NCBI GenBank assembly: GCA_030054175.1
Contig: JASGCM010000018.1
Location: 1-64,000, forward strand
Source: Alphaproteobacteria bacterium
GTDB lineage: Bacteria; Pseudomonadota; Gammaproteobacteria; Burkholderiales; Burkholderiaceae_C
Reading direction: 5' to 3'
Length of the DNA stretch: 64,000 nt
Numbering within the stretch: position 1 is the first letter of the stretch; every line of letters starts with the position of its first letter. Positions 44,165 to 53,273 of the stretch are shown piece after piece. The notes under the pieces are model-generated. The model searched no databases. It was not told where the DNA came from and saw nothing but the letters and a program-made list of their open reading frames with translations. A program made the position numbers and the translations under genes.

Positions 44165-45378
44165 GATCGGTCTCCATAGCCGGCGGCTTGCAGGCAATTG
44201 TCCACGTTCCAGCCGTACAGCCACTCCATCGCATCATAAAAGCGCTCGGGCGGACGTCCCCGCCACAAGTCGTTGCGCACCAGTCGTTCGACCCCTTTGG
44301 CGTGATAAAGGCGCCCCATCTCTCTGCTGGAGAGCACGATGCGGGCGGTGCGCCCAATTCGTGCCTTCTGGTACATGTCCAGCGCACGCGTCCAATCCTG
44401 TCCTGTGACTCGCAGTGCTTCGCCCAAGGTCACGGCGTCTTCCATGGCCATACAAGCGCCTTGGGCCATGTACTGGGTCGTGGGGTGAGCGGCATCGCCG
44501 AGCAAAGTCACCCGGCCATAAGTCCATTGACCAATCGGGTCGCGGTCTGCCGTCGCCCAACGACGCCAACTCTTGGGCAAATCAATCAGCTGACGTGCTT
44601 TGGGGCAAATGCCCTGAAAGTAGCTTTGCACTTCCTCTTTGCTGCCATCCTTCACGCCCCACTCCTCTTGCTCACGGCTGTGAAAGGTCACCACCACGTT
44701 GTATTGCTCACCACCACGCAGGGGGTAATGCACCAAATGGCAGTTTGGACCGACCCAGATGCTGGCAGCATTCCATTGCAATTCGGCGGGGAAGTCCTTT
44801 TTCTCGACCACCGCCCGATAGACCACATGCCCCGTGACCCGCGCCGGATCACCCACATACTGATCTCGAACCACCGACTTCACCCCATCGGCACCAATCA
44901 AGGCGATCCCTTGGTGGCTCTGTCCTTGATGGTCATGCACTGTCACGCCATGCTCACCTTGTTCTATGCGCACCGCCCGGGTGTCGGTCAAGCATTCAAT
45001 TCGGCCACTGGCCTGCGCCCCCTCGAGCAAGGACAAATGCACGTCCGCTCGATGGATCACCGCATAGGGGTTGCCAAAGCGCTGACGGAACGCCTCACCC
45101 GTGGGGATGCTTCCAATCTGGTATTCATTCAATGCATCATGCATCACCATGTAGTCGGTATACACCGCACGCGCGTGGGCCTGTTTTCCGATGCCCAAGG
45201 CATCGAAAGCATGAAACGCATTCGGCCCCAACTGTATGCCCGCGCCGATTTCACCCAACTCGGGGGCCTGTTCCAAGACCTTGATCTGATAGCCCTGACG
45301 CACCAAAGCCAAAGCCGCCGCCAGGCCGCCAATGCCTCCGCCGGCAACCAACACCGGTAATTTTTGTTCTACCAACAT
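44161..45378 (-). CDS. 3-hydroxybenzoate 6-hydroxylase (FAD monooxygenase)
   Basis: A 405-residue class A flavoprotein hydroxylase. It has GGGIGG at 13-18, the DG motif GADGVKSVVRD, and GDAAHPTTQYMAQGA. ELGEIGAGIQLGPNAFHAFD and RFGNPYAVIHRADVHLSL are characteristic of 3-hydroxybenzoate 6-hydroxylases. It makes gentisate with NADH and O2, and is followed in overlap by gentisate dioxygenase. AAAGGA precedes the ATG. Expression is probably controlled at the promoter/palindrome at 45395-45436. A salicylate 5-hydroxylase role is excluded by the enzyme class. Confidence 0.88.
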   Translation of the reverse strand: MLVEQKLPVLVAGGGIGGLAAALALVRQGYQIKVLEQAPELGEIGAGIQLGPNAFHAFDALGIGKQAHARAVYTDYMVMHDALNEYQIGSIPTGEAFRQRFGNPYAVIHRADVHLSLLEGAQASGRIECLTDTRAVRIEQGEHGVTVHDHQGQSHQGIALIGADGVKSVVRDQYVGDPARVTGHVVYRAVVEKKDFPAELQWNAASIWVGPNCHLVHYPLRGGEQYNVVVTFHSREQEEWGVKDGSKEEVQSYFQGICPKARQLIDLPKSWRRWATADRDPIGQWTYGRVTLLGDAAHPTTQYMAQGACMAMEDAVTLGEALRVTGQDWTRALDMYQKARIGRTARIVLSSREMGRLYHAKGVERLVRNDLWRGRPPERFYDAMEWLYGWNVDNCLQAAGYGDRS

Positions 45379-45394
45379 GGTGTTCCTTTGAAAT

Positions 45395-45412
45395 TAATAA
45401 GTATACTTATTA
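45395..45412. promoter_or_regulatory. Perfect 18-base palindrome, candidate repressor operator
   Basis: TAATAAGTATACTTATTA is a perfect palindrome that overlaps the last four bases of the -10 element and the transcription start of the hydroxybenzoate operon. Its size and AT-rich form suit a dimeric MarR-family repressor. No regulator gene lies next to it, so the regulator is encoded elsewhere or is the MarR at 34853. Confidence 0.7.
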
Positions 45413-45436
45413 TATGGCTATCCATCACCCTGTCAA
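45409..45436 (-). promoter_or_regulatory. Near-consensus sigma-70 promoter of the hydroxybenzoate-gentisate operon
   Basis: On the minus strand TTGACA (45431-45436) and TATAAT (45409-45414) are both perfect consensus hexamers spaced by 16 bases. It lies about 30 bases upstream of the hydroxylase start. A promoter this strong normally needs a repressor, consistent with the overlapping palindrome. Confidence 0.8.
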
Positions 45437-45453
45437 TCTGGAGACTGGCTCAG

Positions 45454-46239
45454 TCAGCCGCGTGTAGACAGGTGTTCGCGAAAGCGTTGGACCAAACTGT
45501 CACTGGCCTTAATCAACAGACCTTGGTCAGACCCTATGCCGACCATGGTGTAACCCCACTCGATGTAGCGCTTGGCGTCTTCCTCTAACACCGCCAGAAT
45601 GCCCGGCGCCTTGCGGCAGGCAATGATGGCATCAAGCACCTCTCGAATGGCTTTTTGGACTACCGGGTGGTTCGAATGCCCCATGTGCCCCATGCATGCT
45701 GCCAGATCATTGGGGCCGACAAAAATGCCGTCAACACCCTCGACCGACGCAATCTCGCGCGCGTGCTCGACCCCGGGCAAGGATTCGACTTGCAACATCA
45801 GACACAGCTCTTCATGGGCGTGCTGGGCATAGCCCTGCATACGACCCCAACGATTGCCCCGCTGTTGACCGGCCACCCCACGAAATCCGCCTTGGGCCGG
45901 GTAGCGTGTGCTGGCGACGATCTCGCGAGCGGTGTCGGCACTTTCGACATTGGCAAATACAAAGCCACGCACACCCATGTCCAAATACAGTTTGACCAAG
46001 TCCTTGTCGAATTTGTAGAGGCGCACCAAAGGTTCAGCATGATATGGAGCGATGGCCTGCAACTGACTCAGGACACTTTTGAGATCGTTGGGAGAGTGCT
46101 CCATATCCAACAAAATCCAGTCATAGCCCGAGCCGGCAACGATCTCCGCGCTGTAATTGTTCGACAACGAACTCCACAAGCCGATTTGAACCTGACCTTG
46201 GGCCAACGATTGCTTGAACTGATTGGGCTTGATTTGCAT
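45454..46239 (-). CDS. HpcH/HpaI family aldolase
   Basis: A 261-residue metal-dependent class II pyruvate aldolase. LLDMEH near 43-48 and the late FVGPNDLA are the metal- and substrate-binding segments, and VRLYKFD and LMLQVES also fit. Relatives are 4-hydroxy-2-oxoheptanedioate aldolase and 2-keto-3-deoxy-L-rhamnonate aldolase. AAGGAG precedes the ATG at 46239. It lies upstream of the hydroxybenzoate promoter on the same strand, 75 bases from it, and is probably a separate unit; its products (pyruvate plus an aldehyde) do not belong to the gentisate route. Confidence 0.86.
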   Translation of the reverse strand: MQIKPNQFKQSLAQGQVQIGLWSSLSNNYSAEIVAGSGYDWILLDMEHSPNDLKSVLSQLQAIAPYHAEPLVRLYKFDKDLVKLYLDMGVRGFVFANVESADTAREIVASTRYPAQGGFRGVAGQQRGNRWGRMQGYAQHAHEELCLMLQVESLPGVEHAREIASVEGVDGIFVGPNDLAACMGHMGHSNHPVVQKAIREVLDAIIACRKAPGILAVLEEDAKRYIEWGYTMVGIGSDQGLLIKASDSLVQRFREHLSTRG

Positions 46240-46332
46240 GTCGATGACTCCTTCAGGTTTGAGATGAGTTTCATTCTATGATCCGCTCCCAAAGGGGGGG
46301 CATGACCGCGTTGCCCGTGCGACAGGCTCGCC

Positions 46333-46962
46333 TCAATCGTGAGAGGTCCGCCAAAATTGGGCCGCCGCTAAGACACGGTTCGGATAATCAGACACTCCCA
46401 GGGTCCCGTTGTACCGCCTCAAGGCTGCCGCCAAGTTGCCCCGCTCAACATCCAGATAATGGCGCAAGATCAGGCAACCGTATCTCAAATTGGGCTGAGT
46501 ACGCAACAAGGCGCCCACATCGCCGTCGCCGATATGCCGCGCCCAAAACGGCATGATTTGCATGTATCCGACAGCACCAGCGGCAGAGATGGCATGCTTG
46601 CGAAAACCGCTTTCCACCTCGATCAAACCCAACACCAAAGACAAACTCAGACCAGCCCGCCGGGCCTCGTACCACAGGTGTCGACTCAGTTCTGAGCGCA
46701 AAGACAACTCGGGGATCCAACGCCCTAAACGGGACTGCACCTGATCTTGCCAAACCAGTGCCGTCAACGGCCATGACACATCGGTGGTCGTTTCACGCCA
46801 ACGCTGCCCCAGCACCCCTCGCAGGGCATCGCTCAATTCGACCTCGCGTGCCGCACCCCAGACTCCTTCGGGAATGCCCAGCGCGCACAGAGAACCGACC
46901 CATGCCCAACCCAAGCACTTGCGACGGGCATGTGGATATTTATTTTTAATTGGACAATTCAT
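46333..46962 (-). CDS. Lytic transglycosylase (SLT domain) protein
   Basis: A 209-residue exported protein with a basic-hydrophobic N-terminus (about residues 15-37) as signal. The SLT domain has the catalytic glutamate in EVESGFRKHAIS and the following GAVGYMQIMP segment, then LRYGCLILRHYL and RYNG. It cleaves peptidoglycan to 1,6-anhydro products in the periplasm. The start at 46962 lacks a strong ribosome-binding site but no better one exists. It is divergent from the B12-binding-type gene, 60 bases away. Confidence 0.85.
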   Translation of the reverse strand: MNCPIKNKYPHARRKCLGWAWVGSLCALGIPEGVWGAAREVELSDALRGVLGQRWRETTTDVSWPLTALVWQDQVQSRLGRWIPELSLRSELSRHLWYEARRAGLSLSLVLGLIEVESGFRKHAISAAGAVGYMQIMPFWARHIGDGDVGALLRTQPNLRYGCLILRHYLDVERGNLAAALRRYNGTLGVSDYPNRVLAAAQFWRTSHD

Positions 46963-47022
46963 TGTGTCAATTTATATCGACATTACTTGGATTTCCACCT
47001 AAAGTCGACTTGCGAGCCCTAC

Positions 47023-47784
47023 ATGGATCACAGAATACGTTACACCTCCACTTTGCGAGAAGCCCTGCGCGGCTTTGTCGACGCAGATCATTATCGTGCG
47101 CATTTTCCTGCCTCGCGCATCTATCCTGCATTCGAGGGCAAACAAATCGAAGAAATGGCGATGGAGTCGATCGAACTGAATCCTTCTCGATTTTTACGAC
47201 ACACCGAAAAAATGTTGCGACACTGCATCGATGTCGAACAATTCATGGTGAAAGCCATTACTGGCGCAGCGGTGGTTTTGGGCGGATGGTGGGCCAGCGA
47301 TCGGATCAATTACCGATCGGTCGAATTGGGGTCTGATCGTCTGCTGGAATTGGTTTACGACATTGCCGATGAGCGCTTGCGAATGGGTCACAGCCCCAGT
47401 AAACCGCACAAAATCGTGCTGTCCGGGCCCGATCACAGCCGTCACACATTGGGTTTGGCCGTGACAGGTGAAATCTTTCATTGGCATGGTTGGAATGTGC
47501 TGGCTGGTCCCACCGTGCCTTACAAATTATTGCACGAGCGGGTCGCTGACGAGTGGGTCGACATACTGGGAATGACTGTGGCTGATGACCGTGACATGGA
47601 CCACATCCATCTCACGATTGAGCGCTGCCGATTGGACAGCAAGAACCGGCAATTGAAGGTGATGGTGGGCGGACCACAAGTCTTTCTACGCCCTCACTTG
47701 GCCTCAGAACTGGGTGCAGACGGCGCCTCCACCCATGCGGGGCAAGCCCAGGCCATGATCCTGGCCTGGGTGCGTCAATCCTGA
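47023..47784 (+). CDS. Cobalamin-binding-domain protein (AerR/PpaA-like candidate)
   Basis: A 253-residue cytoplasmic protein. Residues about 55-120 look like the helical cap of B12-binding modules, with GGWWASDRIN near 87-95. Residues about 128-250 look like a Rossmann-type B12-binding domain, with H141-x-x-G144 in SRHTLG, a degenerate form of DxHxxG, and VMVGGPQVF later. Degenerate B12-binding domains of this kind occur in AerR/PpaA and AppA-type antirepressors that sense light or redox through cobalamin or haem. That role is inferred; no photosynthesis gene is in the window. The ATG at 47023 has only a weak ribosome-binding site. Confidence 0.68.
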   Translation: MDHRIRYTSTLREALRGFVDADHYRAHFPASRIYPAFEGKQIEEMAMESIELNPSRFLRHTEKMLRHCIDVEQFMVKAITGAAVVLGGWWASDRINYRSVELGSDRLLELVYDIADERLRMGHSPSKPHKIVLSGPDHSRHTLGLAVTGEIFHWHGWNVLAGPTVPYKLLHERVADEWVDILGMTVADDRDMDHIHLTIERCRLDSKNRQLKVMVGGPQVFLRPHLASELGADGASTHAGQAQAMILAWVRQS

Positions 47785-47790
47785 ACTCGT

Positions 47791-48822
47791 TCAGGGCTGC
47801 TTGCTGGCCGGTTCACCCTCCGCCTGCTCCTCTTCCTCCAAAGGCTTGGGCTGGATGCGGGACAGTTGACGCACCAGCCACGGACGGTTTAGCAGCCACT
47901 CACGTTCCCGCTGTTCAGCGGCCTTGATTTTGCGTTGACGCTCGGCTTGTGCAGCCTCTTGCTGGGCCAGACGCTCGGCATCCTCACGGGCTTTCTGCTC
48001 AGCCAACGCCTTCTTGAAGGCCTCGACCCGAGCCTGCTCATCGGCTTGTGCTTTTTCCAACGCCGCTTTAGCGGCACGGGCTCGTGCTTGCTGCGCTGCA
48101 ACACTTTCTGCATGGTGTGCAATCAAGACCTCACCCGCCAAATGACGCGCCAAAGCCTGCTCGTAATTCAACCGGGGACCTTTTCCGCCAGCCAATGTGT
48201 AATACCCGTCGCAACGCGTTTTAAGGCCTTTCAAATCGCAGGCATGTCCCAGCAAGGGTCCGTTGCCCCAAGGCGTTTTAATTTGTACGAACTGCTCGCA
48301 CTGCAACTGGCTGCGTGCGATCACCTTGTCATGGATGCTCCCGACGGCATCGCGCCGATCAAACCAGTCTGGTCTGACCCCTTGCAATCTGAAAGCCGTT
48401 TGCAAACACTGTCCTAAAGCGGGGTCTTTTGTGGCCCACTGGGACTGCCAATCCAGCTGCAGGTCGGCATTGCCACCTGAGGCCATGAATCTGGTCTGGC
48501 CCATGGTGGGACAGGCGTTGAATAACTCGTCCTTTTCTGTGCGATGAAAGACGCCACGCCAACTCACCTGAACAGGACCGCTGCGTCCCGGTGTCAATAC
48601 CAACCAAGCAATGAAATCAGGGGCCGACACACGCTGGTGAAATGGGGCGGCCCCTTCGACCTGTATTTCCACATTGCATGATGTTTCCGAATTGCGAACT
48701 TCGATGCCCAGGGGCACCCGATTGGGTTGCCCCACTTGCAAGCGGTATTGCCCCGCCCAGGCACCAACACTGGCCCAAAACCAGACCCAACCGCACAGCA
48801 CGAAGGCTGTTTTAGACCACAT
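47791..48822 (-). CDS. Exported hypothetical protein with C-terminal coiled coil
   Basis: I do not recognise this family. It is 343 residues with a signal peptide (MWSKTAFVLC...GAWA, about 23 residues). The mature half (24-220) has six or more cysteines (TSCNVEIQ, FNACP, GQCLQ, LQCEQ, HACDL, TRCDG), which suggests disulfide bonds in the periplasm. From about 230 to 320 it is a long alanine/glutamate/lysine/arginine coiled coil, ending in an acidic tail. GGAG precedes the ATG. It is convergent with the B12-binding-type gene and upstream of nothing on its strand. Confidence 0.7.
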   Translation of the reverse strand: MWSKTAFVLCGWVWFWASVGAWAGQYRLQVGQPNRVPLGIEVRNSETSCNVEIQVEGAAPFHQRVSAPDFIAWLVLTPGRSGPVQVSWRGVFHRTEKDELFNACPTMGQTRFMASGGNADLQLDWQSQWATKDPALGQCLQTAFRLQGVRPDWFDRRDAVGSIHDKVIARSQLQCEQFVQIKTPWGNGPLLGHACDLKGLKTRCDGYYTLAGGKGPRLNYEQALARHLAGEVLIAHHAESVAAQQARARAAKAALEKAQADEQARVEAFKKALAEQKAREDAERLAQQEAAQAERQRKIKAAEQREREWLLNRPWLVRQLSRIQPKPLEEEEQAEGEPASKQP

Positions 48823-48907
48823 CGAGGACTCCAGGACTAAGCATGCCCTTCAAGTATCGACTCCAAGCGCAGATAGTTGAGTCGCGACCCAAACTGAGAC
48901 GGAAATT

Positions 48908-49861
48908 TCACGCCGGCAACAAGAAATCCCGACTGATCCGCCCGCCCAATTCATTCACCTGATCCAAGAAACGGGTCAGGAAGGCGTGCAATCCGCTGGC
49001 CAAAATATCTTGTATGTCCCCGTACTTCAACTCGGCACGCAGTTTGCCGGCCAGCCGTTCGGTCGCCGCCGACTCGGCATTGGCCACCAGACCCAGGTTG
49101 GACACCACCTCGTTCATGCTGGCGTGCAGCGAACGAGGCATGTCGGGTCGCAGCACCAGCAACTCGGCCACCCGCTCAGGCTTGATCACATCGCGGTACA
49201 CCTTGCGGTAAATTTCAAACCCGGAGACGCTGCGCAAAATCGCACTCCAATGGTAGAAGTCGTGCACTTGGTCGCGCTGTTGTGCCGCTCCCATGAAATC
49301 ACTTTCTACCGCATGAAATTTCACGTCCAACAAACGCGCCGTATTATCGGCGCGCTCAAGGAATGTGCCCAAGCGCATGAAGTGCAAAGATTCGTCCATC
49401 AGCATGGTGCCCACAGTGACACCCCGGGACAAGTGCGAGCGATACTTCACCCACTCAAAAAAACGGGTCGGGTCATCTTTGTGGTCGCCTTGAGCCAGCC
49501 TTTGCTGTAACTCCAGCCAAGTCTGATTCTGGGTCTCCCACACTTCGGTGGTTAAGGTACCGCGAACAGCCCGGGCGTTTTCTCGCGCTGCCCGCAAACA
49601 AGAGACGATGGATGAAGGGTTGTCGGTATCACTCACCATGAACTCCAGCACCTTGACAGCGCTGATGTCACCATACAGGGCCTGGTATGAAGTTTCCAAC
49701 TCACTGATCGAGAGCAAGCCATGCCAACCGATTTCGGCCACTGCCGCCGATTGGGGCAACAAGCCGGTTTGCACATTGACGTCCAGCATGCGCGCGGTGT
49801 TTTCAGCGCGTTCGGTGTAGCGCGACATCCAAAACAAATGATCAGCGGTGCGTGAAAGCAT
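48908..49861 (-). CDS. Alpha-E domain-containing protein (DUF403)
   Basis: A 317-residue all-helical protein that starts MLSRTADHLFWMSRYTERAENTARML, the hallmark of the alpha-E family. Such proteins are encoded next to circularly permuted ATP-grasp enzymes, often with transglutaminase-like proteases, in a conserved peptide-modification-like system whose product is not known. The ATG at 49861 has GGAG eight bases upstream and follows the ATP-grasp stop by two bases. No transglutaminase gene is present in this window. Confidence 0.9.
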   Translation of the reverse strand: MLSRTADHLFWMSRYTERAENTARMLDVNVQTGLLPQSAAVAEIGWHGLLSISELETSYQALYGDISAVKVLEFMVSDTDNPSSIVSCLRAARENARAVRGTLTTEVWETQNQTWLELQQRLAQGDHKDDPTRFFEWVKYRSHLSRGVTVGTMLMDESLHFMRLGTFLERADNTARLLDVKFHAVESDFMGAAQQRDQVHDFYHWSAILRSVSGFEIYRKVYRDVIKPERVAELLVLRPDMPRSLHASMNEVVSNLGLVANAESAATERLAGKLRAELKYGDIQDILASGLHAFLTRFLDQVNELGGRISRDFLLPA

Positions 49862-49863
49862 GT

Positions 49864-51312
49864 TCAGTTCTCCAACACCCAAGTGTCCTTGGTGCCACCG
49901 CCTTGCGAAGAATTGACGACCAGGGAGTCTTTCTTCAGCGCCACTCGGGTCAAACCACCTGGCACCATTTGTACTGTTTTTCCGGTCAACACGAATGGTC
50001 GAAGATCAATGTGTCTGGGCGCAATGCCCTCCTCGACATAGGTCGGGCAGGTCGACAGCGACAAAGTGGGTTGGGCGATGTAACGAGCCGGATCGGCCAG
50101 CAAAGCCCCCCGGAATGCCTCGATTTCTGCACGACTCGCCGCCGGCCCCACCAACATGCCGTAGCCACCTGCCCCGTGCACTTCTTTCACCACCAGTACA
50201 GACAAATGGTCCAGGGTGTATTGCAAATCCTGCGGATCACGGCAAATGCGTGTGGGCACATTCGCCAACAAGGGCTTTTCCCCCAGATAAAACTCGATCA
50301 TCCGTGGAACATAGGGGTAAATTGATTTGTCATCAGCAATCCCCGTGCCGATGGCATTGCAAATATTCACATGACCAGCTCGGTAAGCCCTGAGCAAACC
50401 AGCACACCCCAAAGTAGACTGAGGGCGGAACACCTGCGGGTCCAAAAAGTCATCATCGACCCGCCGGTAAATCACATCAACGCGTTTGGGTCCTTGCGTG
50501 GTGCGCATGTACACAAAGTCATCGCGCACGAACAAGTCCTGGCCTTCGACCAACTCCACCCCCATCTGCTGAGCCAGGAAGGCGTGCTCAAAATAGGCAC
50601 TGTTGTACATGCCTGGCGTCAACACCACCACGGTGGGCTCGGCGCTGGTCATGGGCGCGCTGGCACGCAATGTTTCCAACAACAAGTCGGGGTAGTGGGC
50701 TACCGGAGAGACCGCATGCGAACTGAACAGTTCAGGGAATAGGCGCATCATCATCTTGCGGTCTTCCAGCATGTAACTGACCCCACTGGGGACTCGCAAA
50801 TTGTCTTCCAGTACGTAATAGCACGGCCGCCCCTGTTCGTCGGGCGCTCGCACGATATCGATACCACTGATGTGCGAATACACATCGCCCGGCACGTTCA
50901 AACCCTGCATTTGAGGTCGAAACTGGGCGTTGCCCATCACCATGTCAGTAGGTATCAAGCCAGCTCGCAAAATCTCTTGGTCATGGTAGATGTCGTGGAT
51001 GAACCGATTCAAAGCGGTGACCCTTTGCACCAGGCCCTGCTGTAACTCTCGCCATTCGTGCGCCGGGATGATCCTTGGGATCAAATCAAAAGGGATGAGG
51101 CGTTCAGTCCCCGCCCCATCAGCATCCTTGTCACCATAGACGGCGAAAGTGATGCCAACTCGGCGAAAGACCATCTCGGCCTCTTGTTGACGGTCGGCCA
51201 TGGTGCGATGCGATTGACGTGCCAACCAGGCCTGATAGGAGCGATAGTGAGGCCGAACATCACCCCCACTGCCTTGGCCCAACCCCGCATGCATTTCGTC
51301 CAACCGTTCCAT
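49864..51312 (-). CDS. Circularly permuted ATP-grasp protein (DUF404/DUF407)
   Basis: A 482-residue ATP-grasp-type ligase in permuted order. Characteristic segments are RFIHDIYHDQEIL, YVLEDNLRVPSGVSYMLEDRK, AGLLRAYRAGHVNICNAIGTGIADDK and LVVKEVHGAGGYGM. It is thought to form an amide or peptide bond using ATP. The ATG at 51312 follows GGAGAGG; the frame upstream to 51366 is less plausible. It is translated just ahead of the alpha-E partner gene. Confidence 0.9.
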   Translation of the reverse strand: MERLDEMHAGLGQGSGGDVRPHYRSYQAWLARQSHRTMADRQQEAEMVFRRVGITFAVYGDKDADGAGTERLIPFDLIPRIIPAHEWRELQQGLVQRVTALNRFIHDIYHDQEILRAGLIPTDMVMGNAQFRPQMQGLNVPGDVYSHISGIDIVRAPDEQGRPCYYVLEDNLRVPSGVSYMLEDRKMMMRLFPELFSSHAVSPVAHYPDLLLETLRASAPMTSAEPTVVVLTPGMYNSAYFEHAFLAQQMGVELVEGQDLFVRDDFVYMRTTQGPKRVDVIYRRVDDDFLDPQVFRPQSTLGCAGLLRAYRAGHVNICNAIGTGIADDKSIYPYVPRMIEFYLGEKPLLANVPTRICRDPQDLQYTLDHLSVLVVKEVHGAGGYGMLVGPAASRAEIEAFRGALLADPARYIAQPTLSLSTCPTYVEEGIAPRHIDLRPFVLTGKTVQMVPGGLTRVALKKDSLVVNSSQGGGTKDTWVLEN

Positions 51313-51533
51313 CTCTGCCTCTCCATTCAGGCTTACACGTGCAAGTTCGATGCCAATGTTTCGCACCCATCATGGCACCAAACGGGTGCTTGAGCACCAC
51401 TGTAGCGCAGTGGCACCTTGCGGCAAGTCAAAAATCACCGACCTGGGGCTTTATCGCCCCCAAAGCCCCATCTTGGGCATGGGGCGACCGGATTGACAGA
51501 AAATGGATTCCTATCAAACCCCTTTTTGACCCC

Positions 51534-53273
51534 ATGTCCACATCCCCCCCCCCTTCTGGCTTTAAAAAAGGCCTGACCCAGTATGGTGACAGCGGTTTCT
51601 CGCTGTTTTTGCGCAAAGCCTTCATCAAGGGGGCAGGCTACACCGACGAAGCCCTGGACCGCCCAGTCATCGGCATCGCCAGCACCGGAAGCGCCTACAA
51701 CCCCTGCCACGGCAATATGCCGCAACTCCTGGAGGCCGTGACCCGTGGCATTCAATTGGCCGGTGGACTGCCCATGCCCTTTCCCACCATCTCGTTGCAT
51801 GAGAGCTTTGCTTCACCCACCAGCATGTTTCTGCGCAATCTGATGTCCATGGACACCGAAGAGATGTTACGCGCCCAACCTATGGATGCGGTGGTATTGA
51901 TTGGTGGTTGCGACAAAACTGTCCCGGCCCAACTCATGGGAGCGGCCTCGGCCAATGTGCCGGCGATCCAACTCATCACAGGCTCCATGCTGACCGGCTC
52001 GCACCGCAGCCAACGCGTGGGAGCCTGCACCGACTGTCGGCGTTATTGGGCAATGTATCGATCGGAATCCATTGATGATGCCGAAATCAACGACGTCAAC
52101 AACCAGTTGGTTGCCAGCGTGGGCACCTGCAGCGTCATGGGCACGGCCAGCACGATGGCCTGCTTGGCCGAGGCCATGGGATTGACGGTACCTGGCGGTG
52201 CATCGCCCCCGGCGGTCACCGCAGACCGCATGCGGGTCGCCGAACAGACTGGTCAACAAGCCGTTTGGCTGGCGCGCCAGCGCCTCAACATCACCCAAAT
52301 TTTGGATGAACGCGCACTGGAAAACGGCATGCGCGTGCTGCTGGCCATCGGCGGCTCGACCAACGCCATCGTTCATTTGGCCGCCATCGCGGGCCGTCTG
52401 GGTTTTGAGCTCGATCTGCAAGCGCTCGATCGCATGGGCCGCGAGACCCCGGTGTTGCTCGACCTCAAACCCTCGGGCGAACACTACATGGAAGACTTCC
52501 ATGCCGCCGGAGGCATGACCACTTTGCTGCGTGAACTCAAGCCCCTGATGCATCTCGATGCCATGACTGTCACCGGCCGCACCCTGGGCGAAGAAATCGA
52601 CCGCGCCGGTACCGGCTTTGCCCAGAATGTCGTGCGTCCCTTGCATCGCCCCATCTACCCCCAAGGTGGCTTGGCCGTGTTACAGGGTAACTTGGCCCCG
52701 GGCGGCGCCATCATCAAGGCATCGGCCGCAGACCCCCAATTAATGGAGCATGAGGGTCGGGCCGTGGTCTTCGAAAACCTCCAGGACTTGGCTGAGCGCA
52801 TCGATCGCGATGATTTGGATGTGAATGCCGAGGACATCTTGGTGCTCAAGAACATCGGCCCCAAAGGCGCACCCGGTATGCCCGAGGCCGGCTACATGCC
52901 GATTCCCCGCAAATTGGCGCGCGCTGGCGTCAAAGACATCGTTCGCATCTCCGATGGTCGCATGAGCGGCACCGCCTTTGGCACCATCGTCTTGCATGTC
53001 ACGCCGGAATCCGCCATCGGCGGACCACTGGCCTGGATCAAAACCGGGGATCGAATACGCCTGTCGGTGTCTGAGCGCAGCCTGCAATGGCTGATCAGCG
53101 ATGAAGAGTTGGCCCGTCGCCAAGCAGCACAGCCGGTCAGCCCACCCAGCGCCGAGCGAGGCTATCGCAAACTCTATTTGCAGTCGGTGTCACAGGCCGA
53201 TCAGGGGGCCGACTTTGATTTTCTGACCCCGCCGGGTCCTCGCAGCAAGGTGCCACGCACGCCCCAAGGCTAG
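51534..53273 (+). CDS. IlvD/Edd family dehydratase
   Basis: A 579-residue iron-sulfur dehydratase of the dihydroxy-acid/6-phosphogluconate/sugar-acid group. Cluster cysteines are in GGCDKTVPA, ACTDC and GTCSVMGTAST. The C-terminal domain has the SDGRMSGTAFG motif. It could be a sugar-acid dehydratase (arabonate/xylonate type) or a second dihydroxy-acid dehydratase; the ilv genes at the window's end lack ilvD. The ATG at 51534 begins the conserved N-terminus (GFKKGLTQYGDSGFS); no clear ribosome-binding site. The C-terminus overlaps the convergent crotonase gene by four bases. Confidence 0.87.
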   Translation: MSTSPPPSGFKKGLTQYGDSGFSLFLRKAFIKGAGYTDEALDRPVIGIASTGSAYNPCHGNMPQLLEAVTRGIQLAGGLPMPFPTISLHESFASPTSMFLRNLMSMDTEEMLRAQPMDAVVLIGGCDKTVPAQLMGAASANVPAIQLITGSMLTGSHRSQRVGACTDCRRYWAMYRSESIDDAEINDVNNQLVASVGTCSVMGTASTMACLAEAMGLTVPGGASPPAVTADRMRVAEQTGQQAVWLARQRLNITQILDERALENGMRVLLAIGGSTNAIVHLAAIAGRLGFELDLQALDRMGRETPVLLDLKPSGEHYMEDFHAAGGMTTLLRELKPLMHLDAMTVTGRTLGEEIDRAGTGFAQNVVRPLHRPIYPQGGLAVLQGNLAPGGAIIKASAADPQLMEHEGRAVVFENLQDLAERIDRDDLDVNAEDILVLKNIGPKGAPGMPEAGYMPIPRKLARAGVKDIVRISDGRMSGTAFGTIVLHVTPESAIGGPLAWIKTGDRIRLSVSERSLQWLISDEELARRQAAQPVSPPSAERGYRKLYLQSVSQADQGADFDFLTPPGPRSKVPRTPQG

